A stretch of DNA of 64,000 bases from positions 901,653,904 to 901,717,903 of the forward strand of contig NC_056744.1 of the NCBI RefSeq assembly GCF_019279795.1, given 5' to 3'. The DNA is from Protopterus annectens. Lineage: Eukaryota > Chordata > Ceratodontiformes > Protopteridae. The position numbers and the translations under genes were made by a program. The notes under the pieces are model-generated. The model made no database searches. It was not told where the DNA came from and was given only the letters and a program-made list of their open reading frames with translations. Positions 10,040-22,216 of this stretch are shown piece after piece. Position 1 is the stretch's first letter. Every line of letters begins with the position of its first letter.

Positions 10040-10179
10040 AAACATTCATACATATTCTTATGCTGAGGCACTTAAAAGAAACCTTCTCAAATTTCAAACA
10101 CCTCTAAAGCCACCTGACAGCAACACTGCTCCTCAGCAGTCATGAAAATACACTCCAAAAGCAGCACTAAATATCTGAC

Positions 10180-13100
10180 ATAAGCCTACACCCAATGGTC
10201 CCCCAATAGCAAAGCCCATGAGGTAAACATATGCTTTATCTAATACTCTTGTCATTTGGGACTCAATTGTGTGACACAAGGATGCTCCACTCACCATACT
10301 AGACAAGGAGGAGATAATGGTTAGTTACCTATCTGAAGCCAGGATCTGCAATATCATGTATGCACTCAGGTAACTGCACCCAGGAAGCAATATGATTCTA
10401 TCACCATCTATATGGGTGCACATGAACTGAGAATTGCCTCACTGGACTATATGAAAAGAGACATAATGGATCTCTCAGAATATGTGTCACAGATATGTAT
10501 AAGTCTTGCACTAAGCAGCATTCTACCTTCATCAAGGATGATGCCACAGTAGGAACATAAAATGACTGATTTTAATAATTGGCTTAGATTCCTTTGTCAC
10601 TCCAGGTGGGATTCAATATCTGTTAGCATGGTTGGACATGGTAAAACGACCACATCGCTTTGCTAAAAATGTATCCATCCCCTTAGAACCTTTTTTAGGC
10701 AATTCAAAAAAGACAAAACCACCAACACAGATGTTACTGCTCATTGGTAGGAGCCTAAATAAAAAACAACTTTACACCCTTCAAGGTCTCCTCATTCTGG
10801 AGAATGTAGGCATCTGTGCCATGACAAAGACTTGATTTGAAGCTATAGAAAGTACTCCGGTAGTGCAAGGCTATATAGCATTACACACATTTCAAATGGC
10901 AACAGCAAAGAGTGGGGCCAAGGTGTGCCAATTTACGTTAGCAACAAACATACTTTCTGGTTGGTTAAACAGGATAATACCATGGAGCTTATCCACATGC
11001 AAGTCACCATTGATAAGGTCCTCACCATATCATGGCTCCTACAGGTCATCATCTACGCCCCTAAAATCTCACAACTCTTACCTAAACCTATTAGAGGCAC
11101 TCACCATCCAACCAAACACTCTACTCATGGGTGGATTTAACTACCTCTGTATAGACTGGGAAACTTACACTGTCTGAAACTGACAGGCACAATGCTTCCT
11201 GGATTGTATTAACGCAAACACCCTGGAATAGATAGTACATTCTCCTCATACCTCTTAACTGTCCAGATTTTTGCAGAATATCCAGATTTTTGCCTCATAT
11301 TTTTGGTTTATTACTGATAAATATGTGGTTTTCTGGATTTTTGTGTCAAATCAATGAGGAATAAATTCACTAAATAATAACAAGTATTTGAGTTTCAGAT
11401 TTCATATCCTTCAAAAAATGTATGATAACACAAGACCTTTTGTTCTATCAACTTTCTAAGCTTATAAGAGCAGTATTTAAAAATGTTCATTTTTTTGGGC
11501 TTTGTCCAGATATTTTGTGCTAAGAGGTTGAGAGGTATTATGCACCAACATGGGACAGCATTGCACACACCCCTAGCTGGGTCACATCCTCACTAATGAG
11601 GTTGGATCACAAAGCTATCTTCTTTGTAGTAAAACTCAACCTAGAAAATGCAGCTAAACCAGGAATCGTTAGGAACTATTCTAAGGCAAACCACATCATA
11701 TTAAGTAACAGTTTGTCAAAGTTCAAGGCTCCCTCCTAACCCCAAGACCACAGTTACCTATATAGAATTATTCACAGAGTCCATATACACGCATATGAAT
11801 CACTGCATAGAGGCTGCTATACCTACCAAACATAAACTCAAAACAAGCACTAAAAACAAACCCCACTGGTAAAATCCTCACCTAAATAGGGCATATTACA
11901 AAAGAAAAAAACAATGGTCACAACAAAAGAAAAAAACAATGGTCACAATCAGTAACATAAACTCCCTTAAAGATAAGTGCTCTCACATAATTCAACAAGA
12001 ACTGAAGCGGTCTAATTAAGTCTAACAAGGCCAACTATGAGACCAGGCTAGCCTTATAGGCTAAGGACAGTCACAAGGCCTTCTTCAGCTATGATCAGAA
12101 CCTTAAAGGTGTCACATAGCAGTGTGCTGAACTGGTGGTGAACAGTACCACCTTCCCTGATCAGGATGACATAGCAAATCTACTGGCTGGTAAATTTAGC
12201 TCAAACTTCACCCTCCCCCCCCAAGCTCCACCAGATGAAATCTCCTCCAACATACTACTCCCCAACTATTAGTGGGGACCTGCTGCCAGCACTCTCTAAA
12301 GCCAAGAACACTGCTTCCATGGGTCCTGACAACATCTCTGGTTGCCTTCTGAACAGTCTAAAACATAACCTATGAGGACCACTTGAGATACTCTTCAGCT
12401 ACAGCCTTGAAAAAGACTACATCCCAAATGAATGGAAAGCTGCAACAGCCATTCTCCTCCACAAATATGGACTATCAACTGCCCCATGGAACTATCAGTC
12501 TAATATGCAAAACCATGAGACAAATTATCATGGAAATGATGAATGAGAACATTAGCAACCTACAGACACTGGACTCATTACAATTTAGCTTTGTTAATGA
12601 AGGGTCATGCCTACTACATAACCTGGTAGACTTCTTTGAGAAGGTATCCAAGGCAATGGATGAGGGTAGAACAGTGCATACATCATATCTTAACCTAGTC
12701 AAGGCATTCAATAAAATACCCCACTCAAAAATGTTGACAAACTCTTTGAGTTAGACATAGATCCCTACATAACTTCCTGGATTGCTGGATGGCTCAAAGA
12801 CAGTGCCCAAGAAGTAAGGATTGGTGAGACCACCTCCACCATGGAAATGATCACCAGCGATGTACCCTAAAGCACAGTGCTGGGCCTGCTCTTGTTTGAC
12901 ATCTCCTTCTCAACAGTCAAAGTTATTATTTCTAGTTCTATGGTTCACTGAATTTGCAGATAACTGTAAATTAGGAGCTATTATAGATTCCTCCCAAGAC
13001 TCCAACATCTTGCAAGAGGTTCTAACACAGTCAAATGATTGGTGCCAAAGCCATAACCTAAAACTCAATGCCAAAGAATGCATTATAATATCCTTTGGGA

Positions 13101-13963
13101 AGCTGTCAACCAATGTTAATTACTCCATTAAGCATCAACCCTGTAGTAAGGGATATGGGAACATATGCAGGCAGCAATGTAGCCTTTGACCAACACATAG
13201 CTAAAATAGTAAAAAAAATCATTTTGTCATCCAATTTATACATAAGGGTATGGCATCCAGGTTCAAGAAAGTTATAATACCACTGTACTTGTCCCTTATC
13301 AGACCTATCATGAATACAATAACCCCTTTAGCAATTTCTCTAACAGACACTTGCAACAGTTGGAACACCCATAAAAGTTTCTCACCAGGAGCATTCAGGA
13401 CATGAACACCCTGTCCTACACTGAACACCTAAAGTCTCTCTCTTTGTATTCAGTCTCCAGCAGGCTGTTGAGAAAGGATACTTGTCTGGCTTACAGCATT
13501 TCCTCATACCCAGCCCTGATGGATCTGTTGCACATGTGCAAAACAAACAGCACCAGAAACACTAGATCCAAAGATCTGAACTTCATTTATGACACATATC
13601 AAATGTGCTAGAGAGACAGATATGTGTCCAAACGATTCCCGCACTATGAAATAGGCAACCCCGTCCATGTAAAGTTCATCCTGACCATATTCAAATGAAG
13701 CCATGGCAATTGGATGGAAATCTGTAAATTTTCCCCTGGTCTGGCTACCATGCACCCTATGGACTGAAGCCATCAATAAGGAAAGAATTATCCTAACACC
13801 CCACCTACTAATCCTTAGTTATCTCCCTACTAACATGCTCCCCATAGACACCCATGATACGTGAGACACAAATGCCTTGGGCTGCATGGCTAGGCTTGTA
13901 AGGCCCCTAGTGATAATTAGCTTAGTAATAACCTGTGAACCTATGAACTTATAAACCTGTGTG
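10180..13963 (+). pseudogene. CR1/L2-group LINE, copy 1 (degenerate, both ORFs traced)
   Basis: A long, heavily decayed copy of the LINE family seen intact-like at 58.6-62.2 kb. Near 10240 the peptide TLVIWDSIV corresponds to the GDS block of the ORF1 SGNH-type esterase, and SSILPSSRMMPQ near 10520 to the block that follows. ORF2 pieces include LLILENVGICAMTKT (near 10785) and GGFNYLCIDWETY (near 11135, endonuclease GDFN block). Further on come SYLNLVKAFNKIPHSKM (near 12690, RT motif A) and FADNCKLGAIIDSSQD (near 12955, from FADD). The 3' end has AGGCTTGTAAGGCCC and closes with 8-bp units of the CCTATGAA type (13930-13963). A MITE interrupts it at 11247-11538. Many stops and frame changes make it an old copy. 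Confidence 0.75.
11247..11538 (-). mobile_element. hAT-like MITE inside LINE copy 1
   Basis: Ends are CATACCTCTTAAC and GGTTGAGAGGTAT. The order of landmarks (ATCCAGATTTTTGCC first, GTCCAGAT last) shows the reverse orientation to the 6245 copy. It interrupts the LINE endonuclease region and is therefore younger than that LINE. Confidence 0.8.
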
Positions 13964-14980
13964 AAGGTCTGTACATCTGAAGGCAGGCTGCCTGTACGTT
14001 AATAGCACTGACCCTCTTTACAATTTTTTTTCTTTTTCTGCTAGATTGAAATATTGATTTTCTATGACATTTAAGTTAAATCAGCTATTTTTTCATTGAA
14101 TTATGAATGGTCTGGCTTTTTCAGAGAAAAAAATTGATAAAAACAGAATAATTATGGCTCTTTTACAGAAGAAAATAAAAAAGAAATAATATTTAGAACT
14201 CCAGAGGAGGTTTTTGTTTTTTTAATTGTAAGAAATGTGAGACTTTAACACTTAGGGATAAAGCAGCTTTAAACTCACTAACATTTCTGAAATATCTTAA
14301 TTTTTGTTGTGACAAGTTATCTGAAATTATTGCGTGATCACTAGTTTCACAAGGGCACAACATACTTCCTCTTTGTAACCTTTAATAAAACATCTATTAC
14401 ATTAGCTAATATAATTTTGAATATAGCAGTAAAAATGTGTTACAACAGAAAATTAAGAACACTGCAGACTGTAAGAACTGAGGACTCCATGGTCTTATGC
14501 AATGTACATGAAACAGGCTCGAGAGTGACCTGAATTATTTTCTGAATATTTTGTAAAGCAAGTTGATTTGAAGTAAAGTTGGGAAATTCTTAGTTCTGCC
14601 CTTAAAAGCTTATTTAAACAAATGTTTAGCATACACAGCATGGGTCAGATTCTGTAAAGCTCGTGGAATTCAGTGCATTACACCAATCTCAGCATGAAAC
14701 TTGCAGGTAATATTGTAACATGCTAATATATGACAAGAAAATCATAATACTTCAGTGCACCACAGTTCCAATGGTGCACTATACAAATGTGGCAAGTAAT
14801 CCATAAGGAATCCATAAAAATAAGAAATAGTTGTCCAATAATACAGTATATATTGCCAAATAAATGGAAAGATGTCACAAATCAAGAATCCTGATAGTTG
14901 TTCAGAAAGATAAAAATCTGCAATGTAACTTTATGGACAACTACAGAATTTTACTCATTACATAGTGATAACCCAAAAAA
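13964..14980. other. Unassigned AT-rich interval
   Basis: No open frame, family or tandem structure recognised in about 1 kb. Confidence 0.5.
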
Positions 14981-15369
14981 TGGGTCTATCTCAGTAGACC
15001 GAAAGTTCACTTACCCAACTTTCAGTTAGCTGAGATGAAAAGGCTGACAACCACAGAACACTGACATCCCAGAACACCGACTTCCCACGCCAGGTAAGTA
15101 ACTGCTTGGCCACCCGTTGAACTTTGCCCCTTACCCCATGGTAGTGTAGTCTCAGAGTTGGTATATTTAGTTAGGGTGGTGTGGGGGGTGCAGCCCCCAT
15201 ATAGGGGGATGTGGTGGGCAAAGCCCCTCCACATGGGTGGGTTTACTTTCCTTTGGTTTTACTATTTCTTCAGGGTGGCCAAGCAGTTACTTACCTGGAG
15301 TGGGAAGTCTGTGTTCCGGGATGTCAGTGCTCTGCGGTGAACTTTCAGTCTACTGAAGTAGATCCCCCA
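14981..15369. mobile_element. Fold-back MITE with about 95-130 bp inverted arms
   Basis: The left arm (14981-15114) contains CAGTAGACCGAAAGTTCAC, ACACTGACATCCC and CAGGTAAGTAACTGCTTGG. The right arm (15276-15369) is its reverse complement with few changes. The left arm has an extra stretch near 15011-15053. The centre holds short GC palindromes such as GGGGGTGCAGCCCCC. No coding capacity. Family unknown. Confidence 0.8.
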
Positions 15370-15510
15370 AACAACACACACATTAAAATGTAAAGTATCT
15401 CAGACTAATCAGTATGGCAATCATAACAGAAATTTGCAGGAATATACACAGAAATGTATTTATGTCATCCAATAACTTACAATATGTGTTCCAAAGCTGC
15501 AAGTCTATTT

Positions 15511-15511
15511 G

Positions 15512-15561
<50 letters not shown>
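15511..15561. repeat. (TA)n microsatellite
   Basis: About 25 TA repeats. Confidence 0.95.
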
Positions 15562-15565
<4 letters not shown>

Positions 15566-16275
15566 CACTCATTACATTCAAATCAGAGACAGATATGGAT
15601 ATCTACATAATACATGCATCATAAAAAATATTGACTTGAATTTATGGATTCTGATGGAATCTGTATATTTCCTCATAAAAAAAATTGAAGGTGAAGGGCA
15701 TTCATGGCTACTTTGCCATAGCTAACAGTTGCTAGCACTGGGTTTAGGATCTGTGTGGGGGAATACAAGTAACCCACACACACGCCCAAGGAAAGTGGGA
15801 GATAGAAGAGAAGATGTGGGGTATGGTTGAAGAAGAAGGACAAATAGAGGAATGTTGGAACAGGAGAATCTGAGGGGAGTCAGAAGGGCATGGGCAATAT
15901 TTTATTTGGTGGGAATAAGCCTTTTTTATTTTTTTAAAAAATGGAAGGAAATGTAAATAAAGGTAGAGAGGGGTGAAGGTAACCACAGCAGGTATACCCA
16001 TAGAGTAAATAGCACACAAGACAGACAAAGGTTGGGCAAAAACACTATGGACAGGTTAGTTACACAGACAGCACACTGCACAATACGGGCAATGGAAAGT
16101 TGTCAAACAGGGTGGGATGCATATCAGCTATGCAGAAATATAGAAACAAATCTACCTATGCACTGTCACATTAGCACATATTGCATAATGTGTGACAGTT
16201 TTACCTGGATGGGTATGACCAATAGTAGATGTGTGTTCCAGGGTAATAAATTAGGATCACAGTACACACTGGACT

Positions 16276-16526
16276 GTGCAGTGGTGCAGCGGTAGTGTTG
16301 TCACCTCACAGCAAGAGGTTCTCTGGTTCAATTCTTGGCTGGGGTGCCTTCTGTGTGGAGTCTGCATGTCCTCCCTGCATTTGTGTGGGTTTCCTCCGTG
16401 TGCTCTAGTTTCCTCCCATATTACAAAGACATGCATCTGGAGCTTTTCTCCCCAGGCCTCCACTAAAAATTGGCTTTGTTCCAAGTCAGACTTTCCCAAT
16501 TAACAAGTGTTAAATAAATAAATAAA
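16276..16526 (+). mobile_element. tRNA-headed SINE, subfamily A
   Basis: Head GTGCAGTGGTGCAGCGGTAG and B-box-like GGTTCAATTCTTGG are followed by the vertebrate SINE central domain (TGTGTGGAGTCTGCATGTCC, GTGGGTTTCCTCCGTGTGCT, TTTCCTCCCATATTACAAAG). The tail ends 'aagtgttaaataaataaata'. It is the same subfamily as 31903-32149 and 51017-51270. Confidence 0.85.
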
Positions 16527-18137
16527 TTGGATAAATATACATATATCCAATTAGTCCATCAACAGTGCAGGTGGTAGCCAAGCCACAACACAGATGAGCA
16601 AATACAGGTCATGCAATGGCATATCTCTCCAGAAGAAAGAAACAGACCTATGACCATGCTTGTGAAAGGTAAAACAGCTAAGCACAATGCCAAACATATG
16701 TACTGCAGATCAGCCAAGGCTGCTTCATACACAAGTAGATTTACACAACCAAATGTGTGCATGTTACACACATATGCCATGTCAAAGGCAACACACAGGT
16801 GTACATGTGTATGTATATGTGTGTGTCAGTGGCATTAATGGAATGTACATGATGTCAAGGTCAATACATATACCAATGGTATGTAATAATATGTTAACAA
16901 AATGTAACAGAATATGACAGGTTGTGCACATGGACCTGAAAAAATACAGTGGGTAACACACAAGTAGAATGACAAATAGGATGTAGTCCAAGAATTAGCC
17001 AGCAGCTTGTGTGCATATTCCACATAGTAAAATTCCCATACATTTGGCATATGTTCATCATCTCAAATTAATATCTGGCAATGGACATAAGTGTTGACAA
17101 AGGCAAACATACCTGCAATAAATAGTGGGGACATATTAAAGTGGTAGAGAGGTGGACAACCTGGGACCACATCATGTTAAAACAGGACACTGAAAGGTGA
17201 CACAATGCAAATGCACACATAAAGCATACAGGGTGCTGTAGAAGATACACAGACATTAATTTAAACAAATGGAAAATGTATGCCAAATGGACAGATGGAC
17301 TGCTGATGTCCACAAAACTAGTCATGTATAAAGCACACAAACACAGTAATATGCAATCACGTTATATCAACAAGCATAGGTAAGCAAGTTAAACATTTCA
17401 ACGCATACACATACACATATACTGTCATGTAAATGTCAAATAAAGAAATACATGTGTATGGGGTGTCAACCCCACAGTTCATTACAGAGCAGAGTACACC
17501 TGTGTGAGCATAATTACAGCATAGTTGCAGTACATCACTGAATGCTCACTTGTCAAAACTACATGTCTCTGTCAGTATGTATCTGACTACATGCACACAT
17601 ACAATCATTACATATACAACTATTTATGGAAGGTGTACACCAATGTCATTACATCAAGTGTGTGGAAATGTTACATCAACAAACATGTTGCAATGTACTG
17701 TGAAAGAATGTGTAATCTGTAACATTGTGTACAGATTAATGTTACCTTGCTCTTTGATGCAGTCAGATAAGAAGGATTGCAAGTACACAGGATATACCTG
17801 TATCTGGTCCCACATGGCATCAGCATTGCCAAACCATGACAAAGCACCACATCATGAGAGTGGGATAGCATGACAACTGGCATCAAAAACTAGGTGGAAT
17901 GCAATGTCTGTATGTTTAAAATACCTGAGATGGCAAAACAGACATCCAAGGCATATGACACTGATAGTGTTGGACTATGGACAACATATGTTGTCTGCTA
18001 GTTATCTTAGTAAGACAAACATTTACAGGCTGCTTGTTGCAGCACTGTCAATAAGTTAACTGCCACAATGCATGGACAGTTGAATTTATGTGGATAGTGT
18101 AATGTCATAATGTGTGTCATACACACATTGAAACCAC
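16527..18137. other. Unassigned, probably Harbinger interior
   Basis: Rich in CACA/TGTA words, without a credible gene. Short open frames on both strands lack domains. Confidence 0.35.
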
Positions 18138-18153
18138 AGTAAATGTCACACGG

Positions 18154-18426
18154 TTGTTGTTCTTCTTTCGGCTTTTCCCAGTTAGGGGTCACCATAGCAG
18201 AACTCCAGTCTGCTAATGATTGGCAGTTGATTTTTACAGTGCCAAGGTGCCAGCCCGACGCCCAACCTTCAACGAAGTCACACCCATTCACGCATGTCTT
18301 TCGAATGCCACTCGACCGTGGGGAGGACATGCAGACTCCACACAGAAGGCGCTATAGCCGAGAATCAAATGGGAGAACCTCTTGCTGTGAGGCGACAATG
18401 CTACCACTGCACCACCGCTGCTACAG
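18154..18426 (-). mobile_element. SINE subfamily B with RTE-like tail and 16-bp target duplication
   Basis: Read on the minus strand: a tRNA-like head, then AGAGGTTCTCCCATTTGATT, TGTGGAGTCTGCATGTCCTC, a central region and the tail GGTGACCCCTAACTGGGAAA with GCCGAAAGAAGAACAACAA. The tail matches the RTE LINE 3' end. An exact direct repeat AGTAAATGTCACACGG flanks it (18138-18153 and 18427-18442), so the insertion is complete and fairly young. Confidence 0.9.
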
Positions 18427-18499
18427 AGTAAATGTCACACGGTAATACCACATAAGCATGACAGATACATGGTATGCATACACAAAAGTATTTATGCAG

Positions 18500-18905
18500 T
18501 CCAATGAATTACATGTCAATCACCATTATGGCAGTAGAACACAAGTGGAACATGCAGACAACACCTACTGACTGGAGGGGACCAGGCTGATGTGGATCAG
18601 ACTCCTGAATGATCTTGCAAGCTATCATCATAAATGAATCCCGCATAGCCTGTGCCATCTCATTAAAGCAGGTCTCTATCATGTCCCTCACATGTGTTTA
18701 GAACACATTGGCAATACTTCTCTGATCTCCTCCTGAAAATCACCTTTATCATGGCCATGGGGACTTCTTCTCTGGATGCAGGCAGAATGGCTACACCAAG
18801 AGCAGGCCCATGCTTCTCATCATTGTTGTCATTGTCCCGATCTTCTTTGGATGATTTGGGCAGCAGCCTCACACGTGCATGTTGTCACCTTCAGCTTGAT
18901 TAATG
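18500..18905 (-). pseudogene. Possible Harbinger accessory-protein exon (copy 3)
   Basis: Minus-strand peptides such as VRDMIETCFNEMAQAMRDS, IIQESDPHQPGPLQS and upstream ASREEVPMAMIKVIF read like the charged helical C-terminus of Harbinger accessory proteins, broken by stops. It sits about 900 bp before the transposase, in divergent orientation, which fits that role. No SANT domain is visible nearby, so the identification rests mainly on position and composition. Confidence 0.3.
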
Positions 18906-19756
18906 CCCTCAGGTACTATGCTCTGTAGAGATTAATTGAAAAACACAACAGAAAAGAAAACAATGGGGGTAATTTAATAAACCCTACATGGAGCAAGTCT
19001 CTGTTTAGGAATAGTGTAGTGGCCCAAACACGGAATATGGCCGTTGAGCGATCCAGGAAATAGGGCTGGGGGGTGCATGAGCATGCAGACACCGTACGGA
19101 CACAGAGGTGTCCACGGAATGCAAATCACCTCATATGCTGGTGAAAACCATGCAATTGAAGTGATTTTCTGATTCAGCAAGCAGAAAGCTACCCATGTAG
19201 TTGCCATTACAAACCATGTACCAGAGTATAAAATTTAAACAGGGGCTGTATCAGCCCAAATAAAAGGTTGTATATTGCACAGTAGGCATGCAAATGGCCA
19301 AAACTATGGCCATTGAGTTAAAAAAGTAATGCAATATATGAACAATTAAACTTTTTTTGTTACCTATCCTATGTTTAAGCCATGTGCAATGATATGCAAA
19401 CATGCTATTTTGCAAAAAAAAAAAATAAATAAAAAATAAAAAGTGCAAAATATGAAATTTAAAGCTATGCAAAGGTATTGCATTATAGTGGCCAGCATGC
19501 AGAGTCATACAATGGCAGGTTATAGTGGTAGCTAAAGAGATAGCCCCTGGTGTAGTGCAGTATCCAGGGTATACGCAATTAGGTGTATGTAAATGAGCCA
19601 GAGTTATTGAATAGCAAAAAGGGCCACTGTGTCTGTAGGTACTAACCATGGTAGGGCTATAACTGAGTTGGTGTAGGCAGAACAGACAGCTAACATCAAA
19701 AGGGGGTGTGTCACACCATATGTAAGTGGATTGCAGCTTAGCAGTGCCTGTTTTCA

Positions 19757-19812
19757 CTCAGCTAAGCAGAGCTAAGCAGGGGGGCATGTCTGAGGCTGCT
19801 AAGCTATACTTA
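19757..19812. repeat. Harbinger subterminal GCTAAGC-type motifs
   Basis: 'cagctaagcagagctaagca' followed by 'gctgctaagctatacttagc'. The same word cluster is found near the ends of the 4.5-8.3 and 38.1-42.6 kb elements. Its position right before the transposase body suggests an internal deletion that brought an end close to the gene. Confidence 0.5.
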
Positions 19813-19814
19813 GC

Positions 19815-20655
19815 CCCACGGTGCTACAGGAACTTTCCAAAGACCTACTGGGGACATCATGGGGGTCTCACAGGTATCCACATCCAGGTTACTCTACCAG
19901 TTCCTGGATGTCATGCTAACACATGCTAGTGAGCACATTTATTTCCCCAGTACCCCTGAGAAGAGGACCATCAATATGCGTCTCTTCCACCATGTAGCAC
20001 ATTACCCAGAGGTACTGGGTACCACCGACTGCACTCATGTGCACATCAAAGCACCACCTGGTAAGGAGGGTAGAGTCTGCATCAACCACAAGGGGTATCA
20101 CTCCAACTTCCAGGTTGTGTGCAATGCCCAGGGCATTATCACCAATGCGTATGCTGGCAGCCCTGGCAGTTATCATGACTCCCGCATCTGGCATGCATCA
20201 CAGCTGTACCAGGCATTTGCCAGGGGGGACATCCCATACGGCCAGCTAATGGGGGATGCTGGCTATGCACTGGAACCATGGATGATGACACCCATCAGAA
20301 GTGCACACACACCAACTGAAGAATGCCATAATGAAGCACAAACACAAACTAGCAACATCATAGAGTGTGTGTTTGGGCTGCTGAAGTCACGGTTCCGCTG
20401 CCTAGACATATCTGCTAGAGCCCTGCAGTACTCTCCAGCCACATGTGCACACATGTTCATAGTATGTGCTATGCTACACAATGTGATCCTGTAGAAAGAG
20501 CTGCAGCAGGAACATCAGAGGGAAGGGACACACAGGCACAGGGGGACTCGGAGGAAGAACAACCTGAGCCTGTCCCTGTAAGCAGACATAGGTGTGCCCA
20601 GTATGCCCTAGCCTTGGCAAAGAAGCAACACATAGCACACGCATTGACAACCTAA
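19815..20655 (+). pseudogene. Harbinger (HARBI1-like) transposase, partial
   Basis: This is the DDE transposase that cuts and pastes Harbinger elements. The coding match begins at TGTFQRPTGDIMGVSQ near 19822, upstream of the first Met at 19859. In the 19859-20494 frame the catalytic triad is visible: D57 in GTTDCTHV, D107 in AGSPGSYHDSRIW and E169 in NIIECVFGLLKSRFR, with the family block GDAGYALEPWMMTP between. The first part of the protein (helix-turn-helix side) is missing, since HARBI1-type proteins are usually 350-400 residues. After MLHNVIL a stop occurs, and an acidic tail with EEEQPEPVPVSRHRC continues in another frame to 20655. It is broken, but the catalytic core is well kept. Confidence 0.85.
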
Positions 20656-21089
20656 GGACCCAGGGACTGACACCTCACTTTGACTCACATGCACAGTAAA
20701 AAGGATGCCAGCCACCTCACACTACCTGTACTTTACTATGTATAGGCTGTATACTGCGTGCATCTGACAGAGTCAGCCCTGAAGCACTGTTCTCTCAACT
20801 GTCACAGGCACAAGGTAAGTACTCTTTTTAACAACAAATGAATGGGGTAGTTGACTGTGGTAGCATATTTATGGTATTGCTGCATGCATGCAAGGGAATA
20901 GAGTTGGCTACCAGGATAGCAGCAGACATCTGACAGCTATGTGGGACAACAGGAATTCTCTGCCAAGTGCTGTCTGACCCAGAATATGCAGCAGGCCCCA
21001 AGCCAGCAAAACCGACTGCACTATGTGCGAGACTTACAAACAGCATGGTCATAGGACAGATGCATGGATGTCAATGTTAGAGTCCCATA
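20656..21089. other. Post-transposase interval, nothing recognised
   Basis: Probably the 3' part of the Harbinger copy. No gene or repeat is identified. Confidence 0.35.
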
Positions 21090-21407
21090 CATACCTCTCA
21101 ACCTCTTAGAGCAAGAAATTTGTACAAAGCTATAAAGAAATGTAGGACAAAACCCCCAAAACAGGGACAAATTTTAAATATTGCTCTTACAAATTTAGAA
21201 AGTTGATAGAATAACAGGTTTTGCACTAACATGAATTCTCTGAAGGGTAAAAAGTCTGAAACTCAAAAATATGTCATTAGTTTGTAATTTCAGTCTTTAA
21301 TGATTTGCCAGCAATTTTCCAGACAACCACAATTTTTTGAAAAATAGACCCAAATATGAGGCAAACATCTGGACATTCTGCGAAAATATGTATAATTCAG
21401 AGGTATG
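21090..21407 (+). mobile_element. hAT-like MITE
   Basis: It begins CATACCTCTCAACC and ends 'attcagaggtatg'. The internal landmarks 'aaatattgctcttacaaa', 'agtctttaatgatttgcc' and 'catctggacattctg' are present. GTCCCATA on the left and GTCCCCTA on the right (7 of 8 bases) look like an aged 8-bp duplication. Confidence 0.85.
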
Positions 21408-21600
21408 GTCCCCTACCCCAGACGCATCCATGTTTCCATAGAACTGCAGTAACATTTATGTTTGTAAGGTAATATCAGCAGACCATACATTCCCAGGGCT
21501 GTCCCAATCAACTTGCTAACATGTTCCATTTCCACAATATGCAGGGGTCAATGTGCTATGTATGTGTGTGGTTAATGGTGTCAGGAAGTAGACAGCACTG

Positions 21601-21680
21601 ACTGTGGCTTAGTGGGCTAAGTACATTACTGTGATTGACAGGGTCCATGGTTCAAGACTGGCTGTACCTGCTATTTTGCA
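21601..21680 (+). repeat. tRNA-like module
   Basis: TGGCTTAGTGG (21605-21615) fits an A box and GGTTCAAGACT (21649-21659) fits a B box, at near tRNA spacing. No complete cloverleaf could be drawn by eye. Confidence 0.45.
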
Positions 21681-21899
21681 TGTCAGCTACACCTATGGTA
21701 GGAGCTCTATAGACAGTCCAGAAGTCAATATTTGTTACTGCAGGAAAACTGGACAATAGAGGGGCAATGGGGCACAGATATGGACAGTTCACAGCTCTGA
21801 GTAACCTAGACAGTGCCTAGTAGAACAGCAGGTTGTGACAAGTCAGTCTAGCACCAAGACATAAAGGCTGTGTCAGTACTGACAAGTCAGTGGGCACCA

Positions 21900-22216
21900 T
21901 CCATACTCCACAAATGACAAGGTTTCTCAGAATATCCACATGTATGCCTCATATATTTGTTCTGTTTGTCATAACATTGCATTTGTCTAGTAAACTATTG
22001 GCAAACAAATAAAGGTTGATGTGAAAACATCCATGACAGACAGCTGAGATGCAGACTTCATGCCCATAAGAAAATACAAGCTAATACAAAACCATTCTAC
22101 CAACTGTCTACATTTGGAAGAGCAATTTTAAGATCCTGTCCTCATGTGTGGGCCTGTGTCCAACTGTTATATATGGCCCTGTCCAGATGTCTGGCTGTAA
22201 CAGTTTGAGAGGTATG
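21900..22216 (-). mobile_element. hAT-like MITE, diverged
   Basis: Landmarks are in reverse orientation: 'agaatatccacatgtatgcc' near the start and 'ctgtccagatgtctggctg' then GTTTGAGAGGTATG at the end. The left end is degraded. Confidence 0.65.

Larger units (their letters stand above)
15700..21070. mobile_element. Harbinger region 3 (limits approximate)
   Basis: This interval includes a transposase on the plus strand (19815-20655), an accessory-protein-like exon on the minus strand (about 18905-18500) and GCTAAGC-type subterminal motifs near 19757-19812. Divergent accessory and transposase genes are a known Harbinger layout. The purine-rich block at 15780-15960 resembles 4735-4870 of copy 1. 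Two SINEs have inserted. Neither end was resolved, and the interval may hold more than one broken element. Confidence 0.4.

Noticed and set aside
9830-10097. Open frames with long Cys-Val, His-Thr or Tyr-Ile runs (also near 1.8-2.9, 23.3, 25.1, 27.4, 29.7, 42.7, 43.4 and 51.6 kb)
   Set aside because: They are translations of (CA)n, (TG)n and (TA)n microsatellites and have no other coding evidence.
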